A DNA stretch of 64,000 bases from Eledone cirrhosa (GCA_964016885.1 OZ024748.1:34177269-34241268), one strand, 5' to 3'; shown: positions 21,907 to 34,990, counted from the first letter of the stretch. Notes: generated by a model not told the origin, from the letters alone. Numbers and translations are program-made.

Positions 21907-24900
21907 AGGCAGCAAGGAAACTTGCAGGAACACCACCACCATCATCATCACCACCACAAGCACCACAGCCAACAATAACCACACCACCACCAGCATCACC
22001 AAAAACACCAACAACGCAAACACAACAAAACACACACACCAAACAGCAACAAGAAGAAAACAACAACAAAATCACCTCTCCCCCCAAAAAGTACACAGCC
22101 ATAAACATGGCAAAAAAAGAACTCATACAATATATAAAGCAGCACACAGGCATCACAGAAAAAACTACTACACCCCACCAACACCAAGAACTCTCCCAAC
22201 AAACATAAGCATCATTAAAATCTCAATAGAACAGTACAAACTTTTAAAACAAAAATTCCCCAACGCAGTTGGAGACTTCAGAGGGTCGGTTACCAAGAGG
22301 ATATACACTGACATCCTCTTGGAACCACCCATGACCAGCCAAATGGACGGTTCTACTGTCCCTTCACCACACGATCAAGGTAAGTGATCCTTTCTCACTT
22401 GCCCCGTTTCTCATCTAACATGGCCGTACTCAGAATAGGCAGTATAAATGCACGTGGCCTGGGGTCATCTTGCAAGCAGGTTCATCTGCTCAACGACCTC
22501 AGGTCACTAAATATAATGTGGTGGCCATCAGCGAGACCAGAATCTCCGAAGCACGTGCCTTCGCACCGATCTTCGGCGGCTACGATGTATACGCATCTCC
22601 CAGCCGTCTAGGATCGGGTGGAGGGTTTCTATCCTTTTTCGGAGAGGCTAGGATCTCGCCATACGAGCCATCTTCCTAGACCCAGAAGGTAAGCCGGTGG
22701 TGCTGGACGTGACCGGCACCGAAGGCAATGCTTTCAGGCTAGTAGCCGTCTATGCCCCGACAGGGATAAGACGGCCATATTTCTTTAGACGTCTAGACAC
22801 CTTCCTTGGAACGTCTCGCTCTTTAGTGTTAGTGGGCGACTGGAAGGGTATCTTGAATGCACGCTGGGATTGTGTGGGTCTAATGGATAGGGGAGGAGGG
22901 TGCAAGAGCCTCACCAACCTGCTCAGACGTTTTGAACTATCTGACAGGTATCGATTGGATCACCCGAATGTGCAAATGTGGACATGGGCAAACCGCATCG
23001 GGTCATCCAGGTCGTATCTCGATAGGGTATTCTGCACAGTGTTGCGAAAAGCCAATAACTGTCGGTGAAATACGGGAAGCGATGGCACGAGGGGTAAATC
23101 GCCAGGTTTTGGATGGTCTGCCCTACGAGTTTTATGCATTTATGCCAGACTTGTTCGGTGACCTCTTGGCAGACGTCTACTGCAACTGGCAGCAGAACGG
23201 GACATTCCAGGTTTTGTGAGCCGGGGAGCGGTGGCGCTGCTGAGAAAAGACCCGAATAAGGGGGATGTTATCGATAACTTCAGGCCCATAACTCTGCTAA
23301 ACGCAGAGTTCAAGATTTTGGCCAAGGTGTTAGCAACGAGGTTGGCGCTTGTCGTCAAGGGTCTGGTGGGAGAGGCGCAAACATGCGCCATTCCGGACAG
23401 ATCCATACACGACAACCTCCACCTCATGCGATACATCATAGAGAGGGTGGTTAAGGAACCTGGCATGGGTGGGGCCCTGATCAACTTGGATCAATCCAGA
23501 GCATTCGATAGGGTCGACCATCGGTACCTGGCGGCGGTCCTCGAGGCAGCCGGTTTTGGGCCCGTTTTCAGGGGTTGGATCGCTGCGATGTACAGCGACA
23601 TCTGCTTAGTTGTGAGGGTGAACGGTCACCTGTCGCAGCCGTTCAGCATCATGCGCTCAATCTGCCTGGGTTGTCCCCTCTCGTCCCTCTTGTACGTATT
23701 GGCTCTCGAGCCGTTACTGCACAAACTGGGGGCGATGAGGGGCGTCCCACGCGAACTACGATGCGGAAAATCCGAGTCGGCTACGCCGACGACTTCTCCT
23801 GGGTGGTGTCGAGCACCAGACAGGTCCAGATGCTCGGCACCGCTCTCAAGGAATACGAAGCGGTGACAGGAGCAAAGATAAATCAGGAAAAGTTGGTGGG
23901 CTTGCTGCTCGGCATCTGGAGAAGCAAGTCCATGCCGTCCGACAGCGTCGTGGGGCGTTGGACGGACGGACCAGTTAAATCGCTCGGATTCTGCTTCGGA
24001 CGGACCTCCAGATGGAGAAAAACTGGAGCGAGGTGACGAGCAAGGTGGCATCCCTCACCCAAAAATGGGCCGAGAGGAAGCTGTCCCTGAAAGGCCGGGC
24101 GGAGGTGGCGAATGCGTACATCGCATCCATAATCTGCTACCGCCCCACCGTCGTCCCTTGCCCCGGCCCAACTCTGACCAAAATGAAGCGCCTTCTCTTC
24201 CGCTTTTTGTGGATGGGACGCGCTCCCATGGTTACACGATCCATCTGCTGTCAACACCCATTGCGTGGAGGACTGGGCTTGCCATGGCTGATGATGCGCA
24301 AACATGTGCTGAAGCTGCGACATCTCTGGTGCTTCCTTGACGGTGAACAGGTGTGGTCGCCGTTCGCCAGGCACGTTTTCCCACAGCTTGTCTCCTCTAC
24401 GGAGTTGCAGTCCTGGGTCAGGAAAAGACTGAGGAATAGCGCTTTGAAACTGGAATGTCTCCAGGCGCTAACTGCCCTCTGCCAGCTGGGCACCACTACC
24501 AGTGGAACATCCACCTCGGCGTTCTATAGAGGACTAGTGGAGGGGAACAGCGACGACGTTCTCGGAGAGATCCTGGGCGTCGAAGAAGATGTTTGCTCTC
24601 TTCCGTAGAACTTTCAGCCCAGGGCCTATGGATAACTTCCAAAAATCCCTAGCCTGGCAGTGCTACCGGGGAGCGTTGCCGGTTCGAAATAAGCTCTACA
24701 GGCACGGAAGTGCCGTCAGCCGAGCCTGTCCGAGATGCGCGCAGAGCGACGAAACCGTCGTGCACGCACTCGTTCAGTGTCCGAGCATTGCTGACTTGTG
24801 GAGCTATGTCGAACAGTTGCTGTCGCGTGTAGGACTGATCCGGTTATCGACTGAGTCAATTGTGCAGATGGTCTCGCCGTCTTCCTTCGAGGAAGAAGGG

Positions 24901-25456
24901 CAGGCGGTTTTCATCTGCCTGGTGGCCACGGCGAAAGAGATTGTGTGGTGGACAAGGTTGAAAGGGTTAAAGACAGATACTTTCCTCTTCTGCGAATCTC
25001 TAATTAACTTTTTCAAGTTTCACTTGAAGAGGAAAATCAGTGCTGCCTTCTAGCAAGTTTGTTGAAAGGTGGGTGAATGTAGCGAGAATGGTCCGAGTGA
25101 ACGGGACAGCTCTGAATATACGCCTGTAATTTGAGAAATTGAAAAATTGAGAGAGGGTGCTTGCCCTGGTGGTCAGGATGGCCGTGGTCTTTTGTGTGGT
25201 TTTCGCCACAAGTAACCCTCGGAGGTTTCCCCCTATTGGGGAATTTTTCATTGTTTCAATTTTCATTTTTATTGTTTATATATATATATGTTTCTATGTC
25301 TTTTTTTTCTTCTTTTCTTATATAAATAATAAAAATCTTTACACGAACAAAACCCACATCGTACCGTCCTGTACCGTCCTGTGCCGTCTCTAATGTTTTT
25401 CTTGAAGTCAGCCCTTGTGGCTAATAAATGAAATCATTATTATTATTATTATTATT
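20517..25456 (+). mobile_element. Tx1/L1-like LINE, copy 3 (5' truncated)
   Basis: Sequence and 3' UTR are closest to copy 1. It starts within the Asn-rich ORF1 N-terminus next to the SINE piece and ends in an (ATT)n tail at 25437-25456. Copy 4 follows directly. Confidence 0.87.
22420..25129 (+). pseudogene. Tx1 copy 3 ORF2, internally deleted
   Basis: The ATG at 22420 opens MAVLRIGSINARGLGSS. At about 23034 the frame passes from SYLDRVFC directly into the CCEKPIT segment that precedes the RT, losing roughly 650 bp (end of EN and the linker). RT blocks follow: FRPITLLNAEFKILAKVLA, LINLDQSRAFDRVDHRYL and LSSLLYVLALEPL. The catalytic region reads GYADDFSWVV in a shifted frame near 23780-23805. 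Other frame breaks lie near 22520, 23095, 23215, 23760, 24000 and 24590. The C-terminal CPRCAQSDETVVHALVQCP block is intact. The stop is at 25127-25129. Confidence 0.8.
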
Positions 25457-25596
25457 GATCTGTTCGGACGTCCTTTTTGCTCGCTCCCAGTAAGTCGTTT
25501 TATGTGCCTGTTATAATTATTTGTTGTTAAATATTTCTTGTTGTGTAAGGGATATAAGCCCTTCGACTTTGCCCTGTGAAGGGGAAAGTATAATAT

Positions 25597-27632
25597 TTGG
25601 GCCTTTTAGCCCAAATATTTGAACTTTTTTACATGTTAGAAAATTTACGGAGAAAAAAAAACATGGCTGAACCACGCCCCCCAGCGATATGTCTGCTGTC
25701 GTGCGACAACGACGTAGAAGTTGAGAGGAGCGCTACAGCGAAATTAACACAAATTGATAACACAAACACCACCACAAACAATGTAAACAAAGACACCAAT
25801 GATACCAATGAGAACTCTAATTTTGAAAAAAATGACAGTAACAGCGACAACGAAAATACAGATAAAAAAAAAATGACAAATGCAACAACAATATCAACAC
25901 CACTAACATGAAAACAAATAGCGACAACACCAACAGCAACAATACCAACTGCACCGAAAACAACGGTGGAAACAAAGACAACAATGATAACAGCGACAGT
26001 GATAACAACAATACAAACAAGAACAACGACAACGACAACAACACACCCAACGAAAGCAAGAAGAACACTTTCGCTGCGGCAGCAGCAAAAAAGCGGCCAT
26101 GCTTCAACATGGACCTCTCAAACAAAGATGAAAAGTTGGCCCAGGCATGGAAGCTCATCAAGCAAGAGCAAACCTGGGCCAACTTAACTGTCCCGGTAGA
26201 ATCTATTGAGGCAGTGGAGCGCAGAACGGTGCATTATTGATGCATCTCAGCACAAACCAACAGGGCAGCTTTAATCCCACAAGAAGATGTCGAAGTCGCG
26301 CTGAGGTGCATCAGAGAAGACACCGAATACATAGAGAGGGGCAGACAGTACGGCACCATTTCGGTGTTGTTCAAGTCAGAAACCCTCGCTATGAAACACG
26401 CTATGACTCCTTGCAATACCAGCAAGGTCATAATGTACCCCTCCCACATGGGAAAAAGAACGGCCCGTCTCCGCATTCCCAGAATCCCACCAGGACTTGA
26501 CATGTGGTGGCTTCTGGGATGTGTGATTGTGGAGGGGACAGATACCGTCCCTATAGAAGTGACCAGAACGGCGATGGAGGACCGGTCCGGGGTTGACCTG
26601 GAGATCCTTCTCCAGATCAGGCCCGAGAATGTGAAGACAATCCCGGACCACATCCGCCTTCAGAATGGGACGGTCATTCATATTATGACCGAAGGCAAAA
26701 GGCCACAGTGTTTTGTTTGTGGGGAAAAAACCCATTTGCGAGCCTCTGCCCTCAACTGCTGAAAGAGGCAAGGGGTTGAAAGGATCCACTGCTGCCGACG
26801 CCGGGGCGAGGACCACAACCAACACCAGCACCGGCAAAACCAACAACAACAACACCAATAGAAAGACCACCACCAACATTGACCACCCAGGGGGGAAACG
26901 AGGAAAGCTGTCAAATTCCCCCTCCCCCCAAAAATACACACACCAATAAAACCATAAATATACATACAGACACACTTACAGACACAGACCTCTCATCTAC
27001 CAGTAGTGAAGATGAGGGAAAACCAAAATCCCCAAAATCCAAAAAAGGAAACACAAAAAGAAAAAAAAAACTCAACAAAGCACAAAATCACCCACAATAA
27101 AAAACGCAGACACCACCCACGCAAACATCTCTCCAATACACCAACATCCACACCACCATCACCATCACCAGAATCCCCCAAACGCAAACAACCTAAACAG
27201 ACGCAAGAACAAATATAGACACAAACATCTGAAACCACAGACACCGCACTCACAACAAACACAGACACAACACCACCAAAACCATCACCACCACAGCTAC
27301 GCAAACCAATAAAATCACACCAACAAAACATACAAAACTTCGTGCTCGTCAGGAGGGCCAACAAGGAAATGATGGCCCTCGTAGCACGAAGTGAAAATAT
27401 ACAAAAAGAGGTGGAAATTTTTAAATCGAGCACATTTCGCGTGCCAGAAGATTTGGTTCTGGTGCGAATGTCGATCGAATTATACAAAGAAATACGAGAC
27501 AACTTTCCTCGGGACGTGGGAACCCCGAACGTAAAACCAACTTCAAGACTTTTAAAGGGGTTCCCAAAAGAAACCCCACCAACTATGGAGTTCGAACAAC
27601 CCGACCTTCACAAGAGCCCGGAAGGTAAGTAA
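25597..27632 (+). pseudogene. Tx1 copy 4 ORF1, frameshifted
   Basis: The likely start is the MAEPRPPAICLLSCD methionine at about 25663 rather than the upstream ATG at 25597. An Asp/Asn/Thr-rich stretch crosses a frame change near 25908. FAAAAAKKRPCFNMD and a helical DEKLAQAWKLIKQEQ follow, then, in other frames, a region ending RLRIPRIPPGLDMWWLLGCV and CFVCGEKTHLRA; the CCHC motif is broken by a frameshift right before its last Cys (near 26745). After a low-complexity stretch the C-terminal block RMSIELYKEIRDNFPRD runs to GK-stop at 27630-27632. Confidence 0.72.
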
Positions 27633-27664
27633 ACCTTTCCTCTCTCTCTTTTTAACCTGCCAAC

Positions 27665-30600
27665 ATGGCCGTATTAAGAGTAGGATGTTTAAATGTTCGA
27701 GGCCTGGGATCGTCCTGGAAGCAGGGTCACCTGCTCAATGACCTCAGGTCTCTAGAAATGGATATAATTGCCGTCAGCGAGACCAGGATTTCCGACACGC
27801 GCGCACTAGCCTCCATTTTCGATGACTATCAGATCTTTGCATCTGTTAGCCGGCTGGGAATGGGAGGCGGGGTGGCAGTGCTGTTTAGGAAATGCCTGGA
27901 TCTCGAGGCAAGGTCGATCTTCCGGGACCCGGACGGGAAGTTGGTGGTCCTGGACGTGAACAATAACGAAGGTGGTGCATTTAGACTGGTGGCCGTCTAT
28001 GCTCCTAATGGGGCAGGACGACCGGACTTCTTTAGACGCCTGGAAGCCTTTCTGGGCACGTCTCGCCCTTTACTGTTAGCGGGGGACTGGAACGGCATCT
28101 TAGACGCACGCTGGGACTGTGTGGGAGTATCCGATAGGAGCGGGGGGTGCAAAAGCCTCAAGAACCTGATCAGCCAGTTCCAACTGTCTGACAGGTACCG
28201 ACTAGATTTCCCTTATGCGCCAGTGTGGACCTGGGCTAACCGCATAGGGTCATCTAGATCGTATATAGACAGGATATTCATTAGGAAAGTAGACAGAAAT
28301 AGTGTAAGCTGTCCACGTTTTGAAACAGTCGCCTATTCAGATCACAAGTTTGTGATCTGTATGGTCGACCTAGAAAAGACGCATAGGTTTGGACCTGGTT
28401 ACTGGAAGCTAAACATGTCATTTCCGGCACGTAAAGCTTACAGGGACCAGGTCAACAATTTAGTTAAGAAAAAGTTGACAGGGGGCTCTCAAAAGAGAGA
28501 TTAGAGTAATGTCGATAGAGTTTAGCAAAGAAGTAGCGTTAGAGAAAAATAGAAAGGAGGTGGAGTTGGTAGATAAGTTAGACGAGGCTATTGGTAGTGG
28601 CATTGCAACTGACGTGCTAGCGGCGAGAATGGCATTAGACCATTTCTTCAATGCGAAACACGAAGGTTGCATTGTCAGAGCTAAGGCGTGTGCTCTGAGA
28701 AACGAGGGAACCAAAGCTGTTCGATGGGCCCGCGTGGCAGAGGCGCAGCATGGTAATAAAACCACGATTCGGTCTTTGACGGACCGAGACAGACACCAGC
28801 TGAGCGATTCCAAGCGGATGTGTGAGGCCTTTCGCCAACATTTTGCTCGGTTGTTCGGGGGAAGTGGCGGGTCAGAGATGGTGGCGGACTTCAGTCCCTA
28901 CCTCAATGGCTTGCCGCAACTCTCGACGGCTGACGCTGGGCGCTGCGGAAGGCCAATTACTTCAGCAAAGATTCAGGATGCCCTTGTCGGCTGCATGAGG
29001 CGCAAGTCACCCGGTTTGGATGGTCTGCCCTACGAGCTTTACGTAAATATGCCAGACTTGTTCTCCAATCTCCTCGAAGCCCTCTACTGCAACTGGCAGC
29101 AAAACGGGAGTATTCCCAGTTCTGTGAGCCGGGGCGTAGTGACGCTGTTAAGGAAAGACGAGAACAAGAGGGACACATTAGACAATTTCAAGCCCATAAC
29201 TCTGCTCAACACAGAGTTTAAGATTTTGGCCAGTGTGTTAGCGAAGAGGTTGGCGCTTGTTGTCGGGGATTTGGTTGGGGAGGCGCAAATTTGTTCAATC
29301 CCAACCAGGTCCATACACGACAACCTCCACCTAATGCGATACATCATAGAGAGGGTAGGGTGTAAACCTGGCTTCGGTGGGGCTCTGATCAATTTAGATC
29401 AATCGAAAGCATTCGATAGGGTCGACCATCGGTACCTGGAGGCTGTCCTCAAGGCGGCTGGCTTCGGCCCCGTCTTCAGAAGCTGGATCGCTGCACAGCG
29501 TCATCTGCTCGATGGTCAAAATTAATGGCCACCTCTCGGAACCGTTTCAGGTCTTCCGATCGGTCCGTCAAGGGTGCCCTCTCTCTTCCCTTCTTTACGT
29601 ATTGACTCTCGAGCCTTTAATGCGGAAGCTGGAGCTGTTGCAGGGCATCCCGCTCGAACCGGGACGCGGAAAGGCTGTGTCGGCTTATGCGGACGAAATC
29701 ACCGTGATGGTGTCGGACACCTCAGAAATCGAAGTGGTCGGCAACTTATTGGAGGAATATGAAAGGTTAACGGGAGCAAATCTTAACCCGGAAAAGTCGG
29801 TGGGCTTGCAACTCGGCACCTGGAGAGGCAAGTCCATGCCGTCCAACAGCGTCGTTAGGCGCTGGACGGACGGACCGGTAAAGTTGCTAGGGTTTGGTTC
29901 GGGCCAGACCTCCAGGTGGATAAGAATTGGGACGAGGTGACGGGCAGGGTAGCCATTCTCACCCAGAAATGGGCTGGGATGAAGCTATCACTGAAAGGTC
30001 GGGCGGAGGTGGCGAACGCGTACATCGCGTCCGTCATCTACTACCGTCTGACCGTCGTCCCTTACTCCCGTTCGCGCCTCATCATCTTGGAGCGGCTCCT
30101 CTTCAAATTCTTGTGGAGGGGTCAGGTTCCGCTGGTGAGGCCGTCCATCTGCTGCCAGTACCCTCTACGTGGAGGGCTGGGCATGCCGTGGCTAATGATG
30201 CGCAGGCACGCGCTGAGGCTGCGGCATCTCCAGATATTCTTCCTAAACGGTGAACAGGTGTGGTCGCCGTTTGTCAGACGGGCCTTTCCGCAGCTCGTTT
30301 CTTTGACTGAGCTGCAGTCCTGGGTCAAGAAGAGACCGAGACTGGGTGACTGGCATCTGGAATGTTGCCAGGCACTCACTGCCCTCTACCAGGCGGGTAA
30401 TGCGGTCAGTGGAACCTCCACTCTCGAGTTCTATAGAGGATTAGTGGTGGGCAAGTGCGACGACGCACTCGGAGAGACTCTGGTAGTCAACGAAGTCGAA
30501 CTAACCAGTCTGTACCGGAGGACTTTCGAGCCGGGGACGATGGATAATTTCCAAAAATCCCTAAACTCTACAGGCACGGAAGTGCTGTCAGATGGACCTG

Positions 30601-31023
30601 CCGGAGATGCGCGCAGAGCGACGAAACCGTTCTGTACGCACTCGTCCAGTGTCCATGCATTACTGACTTGTCAAGTTATGTTGAACAGCTGTTGTCGCGT
30701 GTAGAACGGATCCGGCTATCGGCCGAGTCCATAGTGAAGATTGACTCGCCGCCTTCTTTAGGCCAGGAAGGGCAGGCAATTTTCCTCTGTCTGGTGGCAG
30801 TAGCGAAAGAGGTTGTATGGTGGACGTGGTTGAAAGGACTGAAGACAGACACTTTTCTCTTCGGCCAATCCCTCATCAACTTTTTCAAGTTTCACTTGGA
30901 AAGGAAGGTGAGGGTGGAGAGAGAAGTGGTGCCCCCCCCCCCCCCAGTACATTTGCTGAAAGGTGGGTGAATGTGGCGAGAATGGCCCGTGTGAGTGGGC
31001 CTACTCTGGTCATGTGGCTGTAG
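27665..31023 (+). pseudogene. Tx1 copy 4 ORF2: intact EN domain, RT with altered catalytic motif
   Basis: MAVLRVGCLNVRGLGSSWKQ opens at 27665. The APE-type endonuclease is complete over about 260 residues: N in LNVRG, SETRIS, VYAPNG, GDWNGILDARWD, SYIDRIF and the YSDHKF histidine block. A frame break at about 28500 ends it. The RT follows from 28509: LDGLPYELYV, FKPITLLNTEFKILASVLA, LINLDQSKAFDRVDHRYL, RQGCPLSSLLYVL. The catalytic motif C reads AYADEIT (about 29685-29705), with Glu in place of the second Asp. Further breaks are near 29500, 29900, 30575, 30680 and at a 15-C run near 30933. The C-terminal HxxC region is damaged. The stop is at 31021-31023. Confidence 0.84.
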
Positions 31024-31328
31024 GTAGGTAAATTTGAGGAGGAGAGGGGTGCCCTTCCAGGGTGCTCGCGAAGCGTCGGGTCGTTCAGGATTGGTGGGGT
31101 ACCTGAGCGAACCCTGAGTAGTCATCCCCCCTATTGGGGAATTTTTTCTTGTAATTTTCTTGTTACTTTATTGTTACTTTGTTATTGTTAATTCGTTATT
31201 GTTATTCATATTGTTTACTCGATTTTTCTGTAAAACCCCACTGTCCCAGTCTTTTGTATTGTCCCCTATATGTCGGCCCTTGTGGCCAATAAATGAAATC
31301 TTTATTATTATTATTATTATTATTATTG

Positions 31329-31905
31329 TTCTTTGAGTCACAGTCATTGATGTTATTTAACTGGAAAGTTTGTTGAAATGAATATCAAGCCACTACCTGC
31401 AGCCTCAGATATTCAGGACGTATCGGAGGGTTCTTGCTGTTCCCAGCAAGCATGCCTTTTGAAGGGTTCCAAAAAGCGGGGCAAGACCAATTTTCTTTAA
31501 CCATCCTTGGAAACTCTTTGAGATAGTACCTAGTGCGCCTATGACAATCGGGACCACTTTGACTTCGTGGCAGTTCCAAATCCTTTTTACCTCCCACTTT
31601 AAGTCCTGGTATCGGTTAATTTTCTCCCTCTCCTTCTCCTGCACTCTTGTGTCGAATGGGCAGGCCACATCCACAATCAGGCACGATCTTTTTTCCTTGT
31701 CCAAAACCATCAGGTCAGGTCTATTGTGTTCCAATTTCTCGAACGTCTGTTTCCTAAAATCCCACAGCACCTTCATCTGATCGTTTTCTATCACCGACTC
31801 TGGCTTATGCTCATACCACTTCTCAGAATGTGGTAAATTATTATTATTATTATTATTATTATTATTTATGACTGACTTGGAAAGACGTGTGATTGTGGGC
31901 CCCAA
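31329..31905 (-). pseudogene. C-terminal fragment of an R2-superclade LINE (restriction-like endonuclease)
   Basis: The minus strand reads EKWYEHKPESVIENDQMKVL, then NRPDLMVLDKEK and SCLIVDVACPFD, which fits the PD-(D/E)XK-like endonuclease of R2-type elements (RPD, then an acidic residue 12-14 residues on). VVPIVIGALG and a C-terminal LQKACLLGTARTLRYVL follow, with a stop at about 31405. The Asn run ahead of it is an (ATT)n tract at 31839-31864 that marks the true truncation point. The RT is absent. Confidence 0.75.
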
Positions 31906-32529
31906 TGGGCTTGTTGTTTTAAGTTTTAACCTATTATTTATTAAATTGTTTTTGTTTCAAGGGGGCATAAGACCCAGCAACAACAGCAACTGATAACCGC
32001 GGTGAAATTGGAATATCTGAAATAATGGTTTCTGTCGAACTATAATGGAGGAGGGAAAGTTGATTATATCGACCCCAGTGCATTACTGGTAATTTATTTT
32101 ATCGACAATAGCATCAATGCTCATCTTAATGATGCTATATGTCTATAATTCTCATCGGGAAAAAAGGTGGCGTCTATGTGTCCCGAATCCTCATCCGACT
32201 CGGAAGCTCATCCACCACAGTCGTGAAATATTGTCACCAAGGTGACCAAGGAATCCCTTCTACCTCCAATTTTAAGAGTGATCCTTCTCCTTGACAGACT
32301 GCCAACCATAATTAATAAGTTCTTTCTATCCGCATTGGATGGCTGTTGACTCTAGTTCTTCCACCCTTTTACAAGAACGGTGACAGGGGTTGTATATGTG
32401 TGTGTGTGTCTGTGTGTGTGTGTGTGTGTGTGAAGGTAAATGGATGTGAATGGAGGAGGAGGAGGAAGAGAAAGAAGAATGGATTATAAGTGTTAGTGAG
32501 AGTGTAGTGAGGTGAAAAAGTTCAATTGC

Positions 32530-32530
<1 letters not shown>
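31906..32530. other. No gene seen; short SINE relic near 32076-32107
   Basis: ATCGACCCCAGTGCATTACTGG and TATTTTATCGAC echo the SINE body on the minus strand but are rearranged. A TG tract lies at 32397-32431. Confidence 0.45.
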
Positions 32531-33012
<482 letters not shown>

Positions 33013-33207
33013 TTCTTATATACATGTATACAAGCATGTTCGTGGGGGGCAGCAGGAGTATATATTTATAGTTATTTTCACCTCTCCAATATAGCTTTAT
33101 TAGTTTAATAAGTTCAGACTGAGATCAATATTAGTCAGTGATCAATTGGAAATGATCGGAGAGAACTGAATTCTGTATTTCTCGAATTACGGTCGAATGC
33201 TTTTACT

Positions 33208-33450
33208 ATTGAACTATATATATATATATATATACTTGTATAGACATATACATATATACATACATACACAGATATATACATACATACACACATATATACA
33301 TACACCCATATATACATACATACACACATATATACATACATACTATTGAACTATATATATATATATACTTGTATAGACATATACATATATACATACATAC
33401 ACCCATATATACATACATACACACATATATACATACATAGCACACGTATA
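33208..33450 (+). repeat. 136-bp direct duplication of a TACA-rich minisatellite
   Basis: CTATTGAACTATATATATA followed by CTTGTATAGACATATAC occurs at 33208 and again at 33344. Between and after them are ACATACATACAC units of about 26 bp. Confidence 0.8.
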
Positions 33451-34100
33451 TACAAACATACATACATACATCGAGTGATGGTGGTGAAGATGGTAAGGGC
33501 ATTAATGTTTAGGTGGGTGGTGTATAGCAGGGGGTGGTTTAAAGTAAATTTACTTTAGATGTTTTATCTTAACACAGGAGAAAGATGTAGAGATGGGTGA
33601 TAGTGGTGGGAGAAGAAAGAGGAAGGGAGAAAGAGAGGTATTGTAGTGAGAGGAGTAAGTAGAGCTATGCGGACAGAGTAATGTGTAGGAGGGAGGGTGG
33701 TTTGATGTGAGCTTGTAGCAGAGAGAGGATTGTGAAGTTTGATGGTGTAAGATAGAGATAAAAAGTGTCACAGAAGGAAAGGTAGGGAGGTACGGAGGGA
33801 GGTGACTGTGTACATCTATAGTTCTCGTACATTAATACATACTGGGAGGGAAGCAGAGGGGAGATTCCCCCTCCCCCCAATAATTATATTTCGCCCCAAC
33901 TACATCTATTAGGATATGTGCTACAATTTATGTACATGTTATGTTTATCGCATGTCGAAGTTTTTCTGACCAGTTTACAGTGCAAAGAGCTAAACTATTC
34001 ACTACAATTAAATTGTCCAAATTTGCTCACCTCCACTCATTCAGAAATGCTTCCACTGCCCCTATATATATATATATACATATATACATACATATATATA
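33451..34100. other. No gene seen; G-rich then AT-rich sequence
   Basis: GGTGG and GGAGG rich sequence to about 33890 followed by AT-rich DNA. No frame resembles a known protein. Confidence 0.5.
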
Positions 34101-34990
34101 TACAAGTAAATATAAATTAATATATATGATGAAACACAAATACCAACATATCTGTGTTTATATTGTAAAAGAAATTAAGTTAGCTAGAATGAAATATACT
34201 AATTATAATATTACAGTTTGCCTATCTCGATTTAAAATAATAAATCAATACAAACAAACAGTATTGGCAAATGGCCATGGTGTTTAGACAAATTTAAATT
34301 TCAAAATCAAACCTGTTCCGTAGATAAGTTTAAACTTTAAAATCCAAATATGTTTCGAGATGAATAAGTGTAAGCATATCATGTCCAGCTCACATCAGTA
34401 AACACCCTGAACAAATTGATATGCTTCACTTCTAAATATTTTAAAAGACTGTTTAACGCACATAGTTTAACACATGGTTTTCCAGTTTCTAGCCAGCCTC
34501 ATACTCGTACTGCTAGAAATAACAGCCGTATATATGGGGCTACTATCAGCTCAACGTAAGGAGCAATTATATTAAGTGTATTGAGTTCAAAACTCAAGCA
34601 TTCCTTTACAATGAAATAGCTCAATGAAATAGCGTTAAACAGTCTTTTAAAATATTTAGAAGTGAAGCATATCAATTTGTTCAGGGTGTTTACTGATGTG
34701 AGCTGGACATGATATCCTTACACTTATTCATCTGAAACATATTTGGATTTTAAAGTTTAAACTTATCTACGGAACAGGTTTGATTTTGAATTTTAAATTT
34801 GTCTAAACACCATGGCCATTTGCCAATACTGTTTGTTTTTATTGGTTTATTATTTTAAATCGAGATAGGCAAACTGTAATATTATAATTAGTATATTTCA
34901 TTCTAGCTAACTTAATTTCTTTTACAATATAAACACAGATATGTTGGTATTTGTGTTTCATCATATATATTAATTTATATTTACTTGTAT
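34101..34990. mobile_element. Foldback element with arms of about 359 bp
   Basis: The left arm 34101-34459 and right arm 34632-34990 are inverted and nearly identical, with a 172-bp centre. The segment after TAAGTGTATTGAGTTCAAAA at about 34573 recurs inverted near 35025-35070, so the structure is nested with its neighbour. Each arm holds a CTGATGT...GAAAC arrangement (see 34328-34403). Confidence 0.85.
34328..34403 (-). ncRNA. Hammerhead-like candidate with a changed core position
   Basis: On the minus strand GTTTA, CTGATGT (complement of 34392-34398), a stem closed by GAG/CTC, GAAA (complement of 34353-34356) and TAAAC can be arranged as stem I, core, stem II and stem I'. The core has T where A9 is expected, so activity is doubtful. 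Confidence 0.3.

Larger units (their letters stand above)
25457..31328 (+). mobile_element. Tx1/L1-like LINE, copy 4 (near full length, distinct subfamily)
   Basis: It starts right after the (ATT)n tail of copy 3 with a 5' UTR (25457-25660) related to that of copy 2 and ends in an (ATT)n tail at 31300-31328. It is about 5.9 kb. Protein blocks differ from copies 1-3 more than those differ from each other, so it is a separate subfamily. Only frameshifts, not large deletions, break it. Confidence 0.88.

Noticed and set aside
26376..26975. 199-residue minus-strand frame as a membrane protein
   Set aside because: It lies antisense to Tx1 copy 4 ORF1 and its hydrophobicity comes from the complementary Asn/Thr-rich codons.
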